10,393 nt of DNA from an uncultured Ruminococcus sp. (GCA_947177375.1 CAMWUF010000015.1:1-10393); one strand, 5' to 3'; positions 1 to 5,597 are shown, counted from the stretch's first letter. Translations and numbers: made by a program. The notes: a model not told the origin generated them from the sequence alone.

Positions 1-42
1 CCTGAGATGTCTCGTGGGCTCGGAGATGTGTATAAGAACCAG
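1..42. other. Illumina Nextera adapter and i7 index (artefact)
   Basis: Bases 9-42 match the Nextera read-2 transposase adapter (GTCTCGTGGGCTCGG followed by the Tn5 mosaic end AGATGTGTATAAGAGACAG), except for two mismatches at 38-39, where ACCAG stands in place of GACAG. The eight bases before it, CCTGAGAT, sit exactly where the i7 index lies in the library primer and equal, from memory, the primer-strand form of Nextera XT index N715. This is library-preparation sequence left on a contig end, not genome. Genomic sequence begins at about 38-43. The trmK reading frame happens to stay open through the adapter, so a gene caller would add about 14 false residues to that protein. Confidence 0.96.
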
Positions 43-250
43 ACTTAATTTTATCTGAAAGCTGATATTTCAGCACAGTTTTTCTAGCAGATTCTAATGG
101 CAATTTTCCAATATCACAAGCTATTGCTTGTTGAATGATATTTTTCTGAATCGCATAAACAGGTAATAATGCATGGTCTGTGCCAACATCGCATAAAAAA
201 TTGCCTTGTATAAAATTGGCACAAGCAAGCAATCTTGAATTAATTAGCAT
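43..250 (-). CDS. trmK: tRNA (adenine(22)-N1)-methyltransferase TrmK, N-terminal part, cut by the contig end
   Basis: About 69 genomic codons of a protein that is normally some 230 residues long. It resembles TrmK (COG2384), an S-adenosylmethionine-dependent enzyme that methylates N1 of adenine 22 in tRNA. The visible part is the start of the Rossmann fold: an RLLACANFI opening, then motif I CDVGTDHALLP at residues 20-30 (SAM-binding loop with the family's (D/E)xGxDHxxLP signature), then IACDIGKLPLESAR at 43-56, matching the usual Asp plus GPL/A helix. The ATG at 250 has AGGAG about 9 bases upstream. The ribosome binding site abuts the T-run of an upstream terminator, leaving no room for a separate promoter. 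The frame runs open through the adapter to base 1; those residues are false. The function call rests on motif I and overall pattern; the catalytic half is missing. Confidence 0.85.
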
Positions 251-266
251 ATAAAAAAACTCCTAT

Positions 267-303
267 AAAAAAGCAGAATTGCGACAAAAATCGCAAATTC
301 TGC
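267..303 (-). terminator. Rho-independent terminator or attenuator between the DUF1858 gene and trmK
   Basis: On the minus strand a stem of about 12 bp (arms 273-284 and 291-303, one bulged A, six-base loop) is followed at once by six T residues (272-267). It lies 15 bases after the stop of the DUF1858 gene and so closes the five-gene operon. The ribosome binding site of trmK begins 3 bases beyond the T-run, so trmK transcription must come through this hairpin. It may act as a partial terminator that sets trmK level. Confidence 0.82.
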
Positions 304-318
304 CTTGTTTTTCATAAC

Positions 319-528
319 TTACTTTTCTGCTTTTTCTGCAAAATAGGCATTTAGTTTTTCAACTAATTCATCTGGATTTGTTCCATGCACACTACAAGCT
401 TCTGCAATTGTTTCATTTCTTGATGCAGGGCAACCTAAGCAATGCATACCCATTTCCAGAAAATATGGTGCAACTTCAAAATCAGTGTCCAAAATCTCAC
501 CAATCACAGTATCCTTTGTGATTATCAT
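319..528 (-). CDS. Small DUF1858 (hybrid-cluster-protein-associated disulfide) domain protein
   Basis: A 69-residue protein that is essentially one DUF1858 domain. The family pattern is clear: MIITKDTVIGEIL at the start, a short helix, then GMHCLGCPAS with the conserved CxxC pair at residues 30 and 33, and a closing helix NPDELVEKLN. A third Cys lies at 45. The family is known as a putative redox-active disulfide or metal-binding domain, often found near hybrid cluster protein or fused to redox enzymes. Its reaction is not established. The ATG at 528 has AAGGAAG about 8 bases upstream; an in-frame TTG at 546 has no comparable site. It follows the zinc-ribbon gene by 28 bases and is the last gene before a terminator, so it is probably co-transcribed with the sigma factor and fumarase-subunit genes. 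Confidence 0.88.
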   Translation of the reverse strand: MIITKDTVIGEILDTDFEVAPYFLEMGMHCLGCPASRNETIAEACSVHGTNPDELVEKLNAYFAEKAEK

Positions 529-556
529 AAAAAAACTTCCTTTCAAAAATTAAAAA

Positions 557-832
557 TTATTCGCCTTTTATTTTAGCATAGCACTCACTGCAATAGACTG
601 GTCTGTCTTCACGTGGCTGAAATGGCACACGAGCTTCACCGCCACAGCTTGCACAAACTGCTGTGAACATTTCTTTTGCCTGACGTGGTGCAGATTTTCT
701 TGCGTTACGGCAATCTTTGCAACGCACTGGGTCATGTGTGAAACCTTTTTCTGCATAAAATTCCTGTTCTCCAACAGAGAATATAAATTCTTTTCCGCAG
801 TCTTTGCAAACTAAAGTCTTGTCTTCGTACAT
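557..832 (-). CDS. Zinc-ribbon protein with four CxxC pairs
   Basis: A 91-residue soluble protein with CxxC pairs at residues 9/12, 38/41, 60/63 and 81/84, enough for two zinc sites. The first half (residues 6-46, CKDCGKEF through VRCKDCRNARK) matches the 'probable zinc-ribbon' family common in Clostridia (zf_Tbcl-like, from memory). The second half (CASCGGEARVPF through YCSECY) is a separate ribbon of the type also found alone. No catalytic domain is present, so an RNA, DNA or protein-binding role is inference only. The ATG at 830-832 is preceded by GAGGT about 9 bases upstream. It lies 58 bases after the sigma factor gene and 28 before the DUF1858 gene, on the same strand, with no terminator or convincing promoter between them. 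Confidence 0.85.
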   Translation of the reverse strand: MYEDKTLVCKDCGKEFIFSVGEQEFYAEKGFTHDPVRCKDCRNARKSAPRQAKEMFTAVCASCGGEARVPFQPREDRPVYCSECYAKIKGE

Positions 833-890
833 AATAAAATACCTCGCTTAAAATTATTTGCAAAAAATTAAATCATAATCTTTTGCTTTG

Positions 891-1481
891 CTATGAAAAA
901 TTTTCCTCTTCCGAATGCTGAACAGCTCGCATTTTTTTTCGAATTCTTTGCATTGCATTGTCAACAGATTTTAAACTAATTTTCAATTGCTTTGCAGTTT
1001 GTTCATACGAACACCCATGCAAAATACATTGTAATACATCCCATTCTTTATTTGAAAGCATTGCCATAACTTGTGTCCGACAATTTTCATAGCTTTCTTT
1101 TTGAATAAAAATGCTCTCAGGCGTGTCATCGTCAATATATTCACCGAAATTTTCCATTTTCTGTAATAAATCTTCTGTTGGCACAGCAACAGATTTTTCA
1201 TGACGCAATAGACTTTTCATGCTATTAATCATGCAAGTCTGTGCAAATGATGAAAATTTTATCTCTCTGGAATTATCAAATTGCTTCATAGCACGTAAAA
1301 GTGCAACAAAGCCTTCTTGCATGAAATCTTCTGCATCTGTCAAATTTGTTGCATATCGCCTGGCATGAAATCTCACTAAGCGAAAATATCGCATTAAAAG
1401 CACTGCTTCTGCTTCAACAGATTCATGAGACAAAACAGCAAGTTCTTCATCTGACAAAGCTTCTAATATTTCATTTTGCAT
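891..1481 (-). CDS. SigH-like sigma-70 family RNA polymerase sigma factor
   Basis: A 196-residue sigma factor with regions 2 and 4 but no full regions 1 or 3. The opening LSDEELAVLSHESVEAE matches the N-terminus of SigH/Spo0H. Region 2.1-2.2 is LLMRYFRLVRFHARRY and DAEDFMQEGFVALLRAMKQF (residues 28-68); regions 2.3-2.4 follow to about 97. Region 4 is at 140-184, with a helix-turn-helix SYEQTAKQLKISLKSVDNAM, very like the SigH DNA-binding helix pair. B. subtilis SigH is slightly longer (218) and controls transition-phase and early sporulation genes; which regulon this one serves is not visible. The chosen ATG at 1481 has GGAAGAA about 7-13 bases upstream and overlaps the end of the fumarase-subunit gene by 11 bases, suggesting translational coupling. 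A longer GTG reading at 1577 would lie inside that gene and is unlikely. Confidence 0.87.
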   Translation of the reverse strand: MQNEILEALSDEELAVLSHESVEAEAVLLMRYFRLVRFHARRYATNLTDAEDFMQEGFVALLRAMKQFDNSREIKFSSFAQTCMINSMKSLLRHEKSVAVPTEDLLQKMENFGEYIDDDTPESIFIQKESYENCRTQVMAMLSNKEWDVLQCILHGCSYEQTAKQLKISLKSVDNAMQRIRKKMRAVQHSEEENFS

Positions 1482-2025
1482 AAAAACTTCTTCCTTGTGA
1501 GAACAAGTCACCACCTTGTGCATCATTGCAGACAACAAGCGGAAAATTTTCAATATATAATTTTTTGACTGATTCACAGCCTAAATCTTCAAATGCAATG
1601 ACTTCTAGTTTTTTTATACATTTTGCATATAATGCACCTGCACCGCCGACAGCACACAAATAAACAGCCTTATTTCTGACAATTGCATCTCTGACTGCCT
1701 GGGAGCGTTCACCTTTGCCAATCATAGCAGAAAGTCCCAAATCCAGTAATCTTGGTGCATAAGAATCCATTCTACCAGAAGTCGTAGGACCACACGCACC
1801 AACAGGTTTATTTGGTGGTGCAGGTGTAGGTCCTGCATAATAAACAACAGCATGTTCCAAAGGAAATGGCAGAGGCTGGCAGGAATCTAGCAATGCAGAA
1901 ATTCGTTTATGTGCCGCATCTCTGGCTGTATACACATAACCGGAGAGCAAAATTTTTTCTCCGATATGTAAATTCTCAGCACAAGCATATAATTCCTGTG
2001 CATTGATATTCTGTAATCCCGACAT
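1471..2025 (-). CDS. Class I (Fe-S) fumarate hydratase / tartrate dehydratase, beta subunit
   Basis: A 184-residue protein matching the C-terminal (beta) subunit of two-subunit, oxygen-sensitive Fe-S fumarases and tartrate dehydratases, which interconvert fumarate or a related diacid and its hydrated product. Family motifs in order: GYVYTARDAAHKRI (29-42), VYYAGPTPAPP (61-71), the signature GPTTSGRMD (79-87), MIGKG (101-105), and FPLVVCNDAQGGDLF near the end. Length is normal for the beta subunit. The Fe-S cluster ligands belong to the alpha subunit, which normally sits just upstream; here the upstream gene is a coiled-coil protein, so the subunit is orphaned in this window. Start: ATG at 2025 with AAAGGTGAGG just upstream; a GTG at 2034 falls inside that site. 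The gap to the coiled-coil gene is 20 bases, and the 3' end overlaps the sigma factor gene. Exact substrate unknown. Confidence 0.9.
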   Translation of the reverse strand: MSGLQNINAQELYACAENLHIGEKILLSGYVYTARDAAHKRISALLDSCQPLPFPLEHAVVYYAGPTPAPPNKPVGACGPTTSGRMDSYAPRLLDLGLSAMIGKGERSQAVRDAIVRNKAVYLCAVGGAGALYAKCIKKLEVIAFEDLGCESVKKLYIENFPLVVCNDAQGGDLFSQGRSFYAK

Positions 2026-2045
2026 AGTCCTCACCTTTATTTCTA

Positions 2046-3947
2046 TTATTTCTTATTTTTCTTTTTTTTCTTATTTCTTTCTTCAATGGTTTCATCTGCC
2101 CACTCATTGAAATTAAATTCATCATTATTTTTTTTCTTACCTGATTTGCTTTGTGTACCAGCCGCTCTTGCACGAATTGTCGTATTAAATCCAATTCCCG
2201 ACTGTGAAAAGCTGTCAATATCAAGAATCTGTTCTTCTTCAGGTTGGAATTTATCCGCAGATTCAGGCTGTTTTTCCTCCAGATTAAATACATCATCACT
2301 ATTAATTTTCTTCTGAACTGGAGCAGATTCTGAACTTTGTCGTTGTTCTTCTTCAATTGCTCCCAACAAAGAACTCATATCTGGCATGATGGAAAAACCA
2401 GACTTTGGCTTTACTTGTTCTTCAGCAAGTTGGAATGTATCCGCAGATTCAGGTTGTTTTTCATTCAGACTAAATACATCATTACGATTCACTTCTTGTG
2501 TCTGAATTGGATTAGATTCTGGTAGTTTCTTTTCTTCAACAGCAATTGATTCTTCAATTTCTCCTATAATAGACTCTAAACCTGACATCATAGGAACAGC
2601 AGGTTTTTCCTTTTTCTGAGCTGGTTTCTTTTCAGGTGCTGGTTTTTGAGTTGGTTTCTTTTCCTGAACAGGTGCAGACTTTTGAGCTGGTTTCTTTTCA
2701 GGTGCTGGTTTTTGAGCTGGTTTCTTTTCCTGAGCAGGTGCAGATTTTTGGGCTGGTTTCTTTTCCTGAACAGGTTTCTCAGGTTCAGCAGGAATATTTT
2801 TAGAAGATTCTTCAATTTTCGTTCTTGCATCTTCAATCAAAGAGCCTGTTTCGTCAAGCTTATCACTCATACTTTCAACAGCTTGTGCAACGGTATCATT
2901 CATTTTTTGAAGATTTTCTTCTACACTGGAAAGTTGTCCAAGTAATATTTCACGAATATCATCAGCAAGCTGACGGGAAGTTCTCTCTCTGGCTTCTGCA
3001 TTTTTCAGTTTATCAGATAATTCTTGTTCTGCCTGTTTACGAGCATCTTCCAGAATTTTATCTGCTTCTGCATTTGCAGTTGCGGCACGTTCTTCCGCTT
3101 CTGTAAGCATAGCTTCTGCAGTTTCGCTTGCTTCTTTTTCAAGTTCCTCTGCTTCTTTTCTAGCCTTTTCGATAGTATCTTCTGCTTCTTTTCTGGCATT
3201 TTCAACTTGTTCTCTTGCTTCTTTTTCTGCATTTTTCGCAAGATTAGACATCCAACCGCCAAACATATCTGCTGTTATATTCTGAACAGGTATATTTTCT
3301 GCTTCTTCCAGTTCTTTTGCCAATTTTTCCAGTTCTGCTTCTGCTTCTGTCAGTGCTGATTCCAAACTAGAAATTTTTTCTTCTTTTTCATCAAGTTCCT
3401 GATTAATTTCTTCCAGAGCCTGCTCTGCATCTTGTGCTTGCGTTTTATAATCTGCAACTTGTGTTTCCAAAGATTCTACTTTTGCACTTAACTCGTTATT
3501 TTCCATACTCATAGAGCTAATATCACTTTTCAGCTCTAAAATTTCCTGTTGATACTCTTTCATTTTATTACTATCAACACTATTTGTTTTAGATTCAGCA
3601 AGTTGTTTTTTCATTTTCTGTATATCTGCTTGTCTGCTTGCCTGTTCATTTTTAAGTGCTTCGGCAAGTTTACTTACTTTTTCAGTAGCAGATTTTAATT
3701 TTTCTTCTGCATCAAGTGCCTTTTTTTCAGCTTGTTCTGCTTTTTTCAGAGCTTCTTCTTCGCCACGCTTATAATCCTGAATCAGCTGTGATTCTTGAGC
3801 ACTATTTTTTTCACGATAGCCTTGTAATTCTTTTTCTAAACTTTCACGCTGAGTATTCAGTGCATCAATACATGCAAACACAGATTTTTTTTCAAAACCA
3901 CCACCGATTCTAGTTTCTTTCAATGCAACACCCTCTGGTAAAGCCAT
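2046..3947 (-). CDS. Large DivIVA-like coiled-coil protein with repeat-rich C-terminal half
   Basis: A 633-residue acidic/basic-patterned protein with no signal peptide or membrane segment. Residues 1-31 (KETRIGGGFEKKSVFACIDAL at 10-30) resemble the short N-terminal module of DivIVA-type proteins, with a Gly-Phe turn and then a helix. Residues 32-216 and 234-384 are almost continuous coiled coil (Glu/Lys/Ala heptads), broken by an odd insert, NIPVQNITADMFGGWMSN (218-235). Then come a Pro/Ala/Gln/Lys linker (387-452) with a 22-residue period, a duplicated block (454-511 and 521-573) and a Lys-rich tail. The ATG at 3947 has AGGAGTG about 8 bases upstream. It lies downstream of ftsZ with its own promoter and heads the operon with the fumarase subunit and sigma factor. 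Position and architecture suggest a scaffold at the septum or cell pole; this is inference, and no function is shown directly. Confidence 0.85.
   Translation of the reverse strand: MALPEGVALKETRIGGGFEKKSVFACIDALNTQRESLEKELQGYREKNSAQESQLIQDYKRGEEEALKKAEQAEKKALDAEEKLKSATEKVSKLAEALKNEQASRQADIQKMKKQLAESKTNSVDSNKMKEYQQEILELKSDISSMSMENNELSAKVESLETQVADYKTQAQDAEQALEEINQELDEKEEKISSLESALTEAEAELEKLAKELEEAENIPVQNITADMFGGWMSNLAKNAEKEAREQVENARKEAEDTIEKARKEAEELEKEASETAEAMLTEAEERAATANAEADKILEDARKQAEQELSDKLKNAEARERTSRQLADDIREILLGQLSSVEENLQKMNDTVAQAVESMSDKLDETGSLIEDARTKIEESSKNIPAEPEKPVQEKKPAQKSAPAQEKKPAQKPAPEKKPAQKSAPVQEKKPTQKPAPEKKPAQKKEKPAVPMMSGLESIIGEIEESIAVEEKKLPESNPIQTQEVNRNDVFSLNEKQPESADTFQLAEEQVKPKSGFSIMPDMSSLLGAIEEEQRQSSESAPVQKKINSDDVFNLEEKQPESADKFQPEEEQILDIDSFSQSGIGFNTTIRARAAGTQSKSGKKKNNDEFNFNEWADETIEERNKKKKKNKK
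2229..2588 (-). repeat. Imperfect tandem duplication inside the coiled-coil gene
   Basis: Two copies of a block of about 53-58 codons: residues 454-511 (bases 2588-2415) and 521-573 (2387-2229). Both run from a short helix (LESIIGEIEES / MSSLLGAIEEE) to DVFSLNEKQPESADTFQ / DVFNLEEKQPESADKFQ. At DNA level the second half is nearly identical: TCCGCAGATTCAGG, followed after one variable base by TGTTTTTC, appears in both copies. This points to a fairly recent duplication. The QPESAD core could be a short linear binding motif present twice. Confidence 0.85.
2592..2789 (-). repeat. Low-complexity Pro/Ala/Gln/Lys linker with 66-base period
   Basis: Codons 387-452 of the coiled-coil gene encode repeats built from EKKPAQKSAP and EKKPAQKPAP. 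The underlying DNA repeats with a period of 66 bases (22 codons), for example the GAGCTGGTTTCTTTTCAGG blocks near 2618 and 2684. Length variation between strains by slippage or recombination is likely. The linker is strongly basic and extended, and separates the coiled coil from the duplicated block. Confidence 0.85.
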
Positions 3948-3965
3948 TAAAAACACTCCTTTTTG

Positions 3966-4022
3966 TTACGCAATTTTTCTTAATAAACTTGCAATTTTAT
4001 TCATCATCATATACAAATTCAT
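3966..4022 (-). other. Possible short leader ORF ahead of the coiled-coil gene
   Basis: Within the predicted 5' leader (transcription start about 4038) there is an ATG-started frame of 18 codons ending 18 bases before the coiled-coil ATG. Three consecutive ATG codons at 4002-4010 give an alternative start to MNKIASLLRKIA, a small cationic amphipathic helix. No Shine-Dalgarno sequence precedes any of these starts, and a frame this short is expected by chance, so this is speculative. Confidence 0.12.
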
Positions 4023-4044
4023 CACGAATCAAAACAATACAATT

Positions 4045-4073
4045 ATTATATCATATTTTTTTCAGACTTGCAA
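4045..4073 (-). promoter_or_regulatory. Sigma-A-type promoter for the coiled-coil/fumarase-subunit/sigma operon
   Basis: On the minus strand a -35 element TTGCAA (4073-4068) is followed by exactly 17 bases and a perfect -10 element TATAAT (4050-4045). The start of transcription should be near 4038, giving a leader of about 90 bases before the ATG at 3947. The site lies in the A/T-rich gap just after the ftsZ terminator, so this operon can be transcribed independently of ftsZ. Confidence 0.8.
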
Positions 4074-4125
4074 GAGAATTTATGTAAAAATCTAGCTTTG
4101 AAATTCGTGCAAATTTACCAAACAC

Positions 4126-4156
4126 AAAAAGCTCCGGCATCTTCCAACGCCGGAGC
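4126..4156 (-). terminator. Rho-independent terminator of ftsZ
   Basis: A perfect 8-bp G+C-rich stem (GCTCCGGC, arms 4149-4156 and 4131-4138) with a 10-base loop is followed on the minus strand by TTTTT (4130-4126). It begins 11 bases after the ftsZ stop codon. This is the strongest terminator in the window and separates ftsZ from the following operon. Confidence 0.93.
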
Positions 4157-4167
4157 AGATTAAAAAA

Positions 4168-5412
4168 TCAATTACCGCCGAGAATATCGAAAATTTCTTG
4201 CATGTCCATATCATTTACAGAAGGACGGCGAGGTTGTTGTGAAACAGGTGGTGCCTGAAACTCCCGCTTGTTTTCCTCAATCAAGGGATTACTAATTGGA
4301 ATAATCTCTTCTTCCTCATCATCGTCATCATCATCTTCCTGTACAACAGGAACAGGCTCTCTTCTGGGAGCTTTTGGTGTTTTGACTGGTTTAGAAGTTC
4401 TTGCAGGCTTTTCCACTGGAACATATTCTTCATACAAGTCATCCTGTGCATCATCATCAGCAAAATCCGCTGCAATCACAGTAACTTTCATTTCGTCCTG
4501 CATATCTTCTTTAAATGCCGCACCAAAAATAAACTGTACATCTGGAGATGCAGCCTCTGTAATCATTTTAGATGCTGTATCCACATCAGAAGCAAGGGTA
4601 TCTTCAGACATAGCAACATTAATCAGCAATCTTTTCGCACCTGCAATGGAAGTTTCCAGAAGCGGACTGCTAATCACAGATTTTGCGGCTTCCTGTGCCT
4701 TGTCCTTACCAGAACCGTGACCAACTGCCATATGTGCATACCCTGCACCTTTCATTGTTGTTGCAACATCTGCAAAATCAAGATTAATATAACCTTCTTC
4801 TACAATTAAATCTGAAATACTTTTCACGCCTGTTTTTAAAATATCATCTGACAATGCAAAAGATTCTTTCATTGTTGGTGCTTTTTCAAGACCTACTAGC
4901 AATCTTTCATTGGGGATAACAATTAAAGAATCCACATATTTTTTTAATTCTGCAATCCCTGCTTCTGCTTGCCGCATTTTCTGTTCTCGTTCAAAAGCAA
5001 AAGGCTTTGTTACAACAGCAACCGTCAGAATGCCCATTTGTTGTGCTGTTTTTGCAACAACGGGAGCTGCACCAGTGCCAGTACCACCGCCCATACCAGC
5101 AGTAATAAATACCATATCAGCACCTTTCAAAGCTGCTTCAATTTCTTCAATATTTTCTTCTGCACTATGCTGACCAATTTCAGGCTTATTGCCTGCACCT
5201 CTGCCCTTTGTCAATTTTGCACCAATCTGGATTCTTGTAGCAGCCTTAGAATTTTTTAATGCTTTCGCATCTGTATTAATTGTCACATACTCGATGTCGC
5301 TGACATCAGAATCCACCATGCAGTTCAATGCGTTACCGCCACCACCGCCGACACCGATTACTTTAATATTTACATCAGGTTCAAAAGCTTCTTCATAAAT
5401 GAAGTCCGTCAT
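4168..5412 (-). CDS. ftsZ: Cell division protein FtsZ
   Basis: A 414-residue tubulin-like GTPase that polymerises into the cytokinetic Z-ring. The N-terminal GTP-binding domain shows IKVIGVGGGGGNALN (16-30), the tubulin signature GGGTGTG at 108-114 with following AAPVVA, and the catalytic T7 loop NLDFADV at 210-216. The C-terminal domain ends near residue 317. A disordered linker of about 80 residues follows, with an acidic run of Asp/Glu (359-369) between Pro/Lys-rich parts. The last residues, MDMQEIFDILGGN, replace the usual conserved tail (typically D-hydrophobic-P-x-F-[LI]-R-x-R). Start: ATG at 5412 with a full AGGAGG 7 bases upstream; an in-frame GTG at 5454 lacks a proper site. The gene has its own promoter and terminator. 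No ftsA lies beside it, so the membrane anchor must be encoded elsewhere (SepF is typical in this phylum). Confidence 0.98.
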   Translation of the reverse strand: MTDFIYEEAFEPDVNIKVIGVGGGGGNALNCMVDSDVSDIEYVTINTDAKALKNSKAATRIQIGAKLTKGRGAGNKPEIGQHSAEENIEEIEAALKGADMVFITAGMGGGTGTGAAPVVAKTAQQMGILTVAVVTKPFAFEREQKMRQAEAGIAELKKYVDSLIVIPNERLLVGLEKAPTMKESFALSDDILKTGVKSISDLIVEEGYINLDFADVATTMKGAGYAHMAVGHGSGKDKAQEAAKSVISSPLLETSIAGAKRLLINVAMSEDTLASDVDTASKMITEAASPDVQFIFGAAFKEDMQDEMKVTVIAADFADDDAQDDLYEEYVPVEKPARTSKPVKTPKAPRREPVPVVQEDDDDDDEEEEIIPISNPLIEENKREFQAPPVSQQPRRPSVNDMDMQEIFDILGGN

Positions 5413-5480
5413 GATTGTTCCTCCTACCAGAATTTGAAGTGCATTACCATACACAATTCCTTAAAATCTTAGATACTCTT

Positions 5481-5509
5481 ATTTTAACACATTTTATTTC
5501 ATTTTGCAA
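5481..5509 (-). promoter_or_regulatory. Sigma-A-type promoter of ftsZ
   Basis: Minus-strand -35 TTGCAA (5509-5504), 17-base spacer, -10 TAAAAT (5486-5481). Transcription should start near 5474, giving a leader of about 60 bases. The -35 hexamer and spacer length equal those of the promoter at 4045-4073. No terminator was seen between ftsQ and this promoter, so ftsZ probably also receives read-through from the upstream cell-wall genes. Confidence 0.72.
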
Positions 5510-5597
5510 TAGGTTTTTGACAAAATTTTATTTTTTCCTAAACCATACAACTTCCCGTACTGTTTTTTGCCTGAATTTCACAAAAATGCACACAATT

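Noticed and set aside
1482..1577. Longer sigma factor starting at GTG 1577
   Set aside because: It would overlap the fumarase-subunit gene by more than 100 bases; the SigH-like homology begins at the ATG at 1481, which has its own ribosome binding site.
2592..2789. Regular repeats that could suggest a CRISPR array
   Set aside because: Repeats are in frame, encode a Pro/Ala/Gln/Lys linker, lack unique spacers and keep an open reading frame throughout.
2646..3359. Several plus-strand and alternate-frame open stretches rich in Phe, Cys, Leu or Lys
   Set aside because: They lie opposite or out of frame with the coiled-coil gene, whose Glu/Lys/Ala codons make stop codons rare in the other frames. 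Composition is not protein-like and no start signals are seen.
4268..4720. A plus-strand open frame with a long serine run
   Set aside because: It is the antisense of the FtsZ linker; the Ser codons are the complement of Asp/Glu codons (GAT/GAA/GAG). No ribosome binding site, and FtsZ on the other strand is certain.
5413..5454. Longer FtsZ starting at GTG 5454
   Set aside because: The added residues contain the AGGAGG ribosome binding site of the ATG at 5412, and FtsZ homology begins after that ATG.
5520..5597. Search for an ftsQ terminator
   Set aside because: Direct repeats (AATTTCACA-like) are present but no inverted repeat with a T-run was found, so read-through into ftsZ is assumed.
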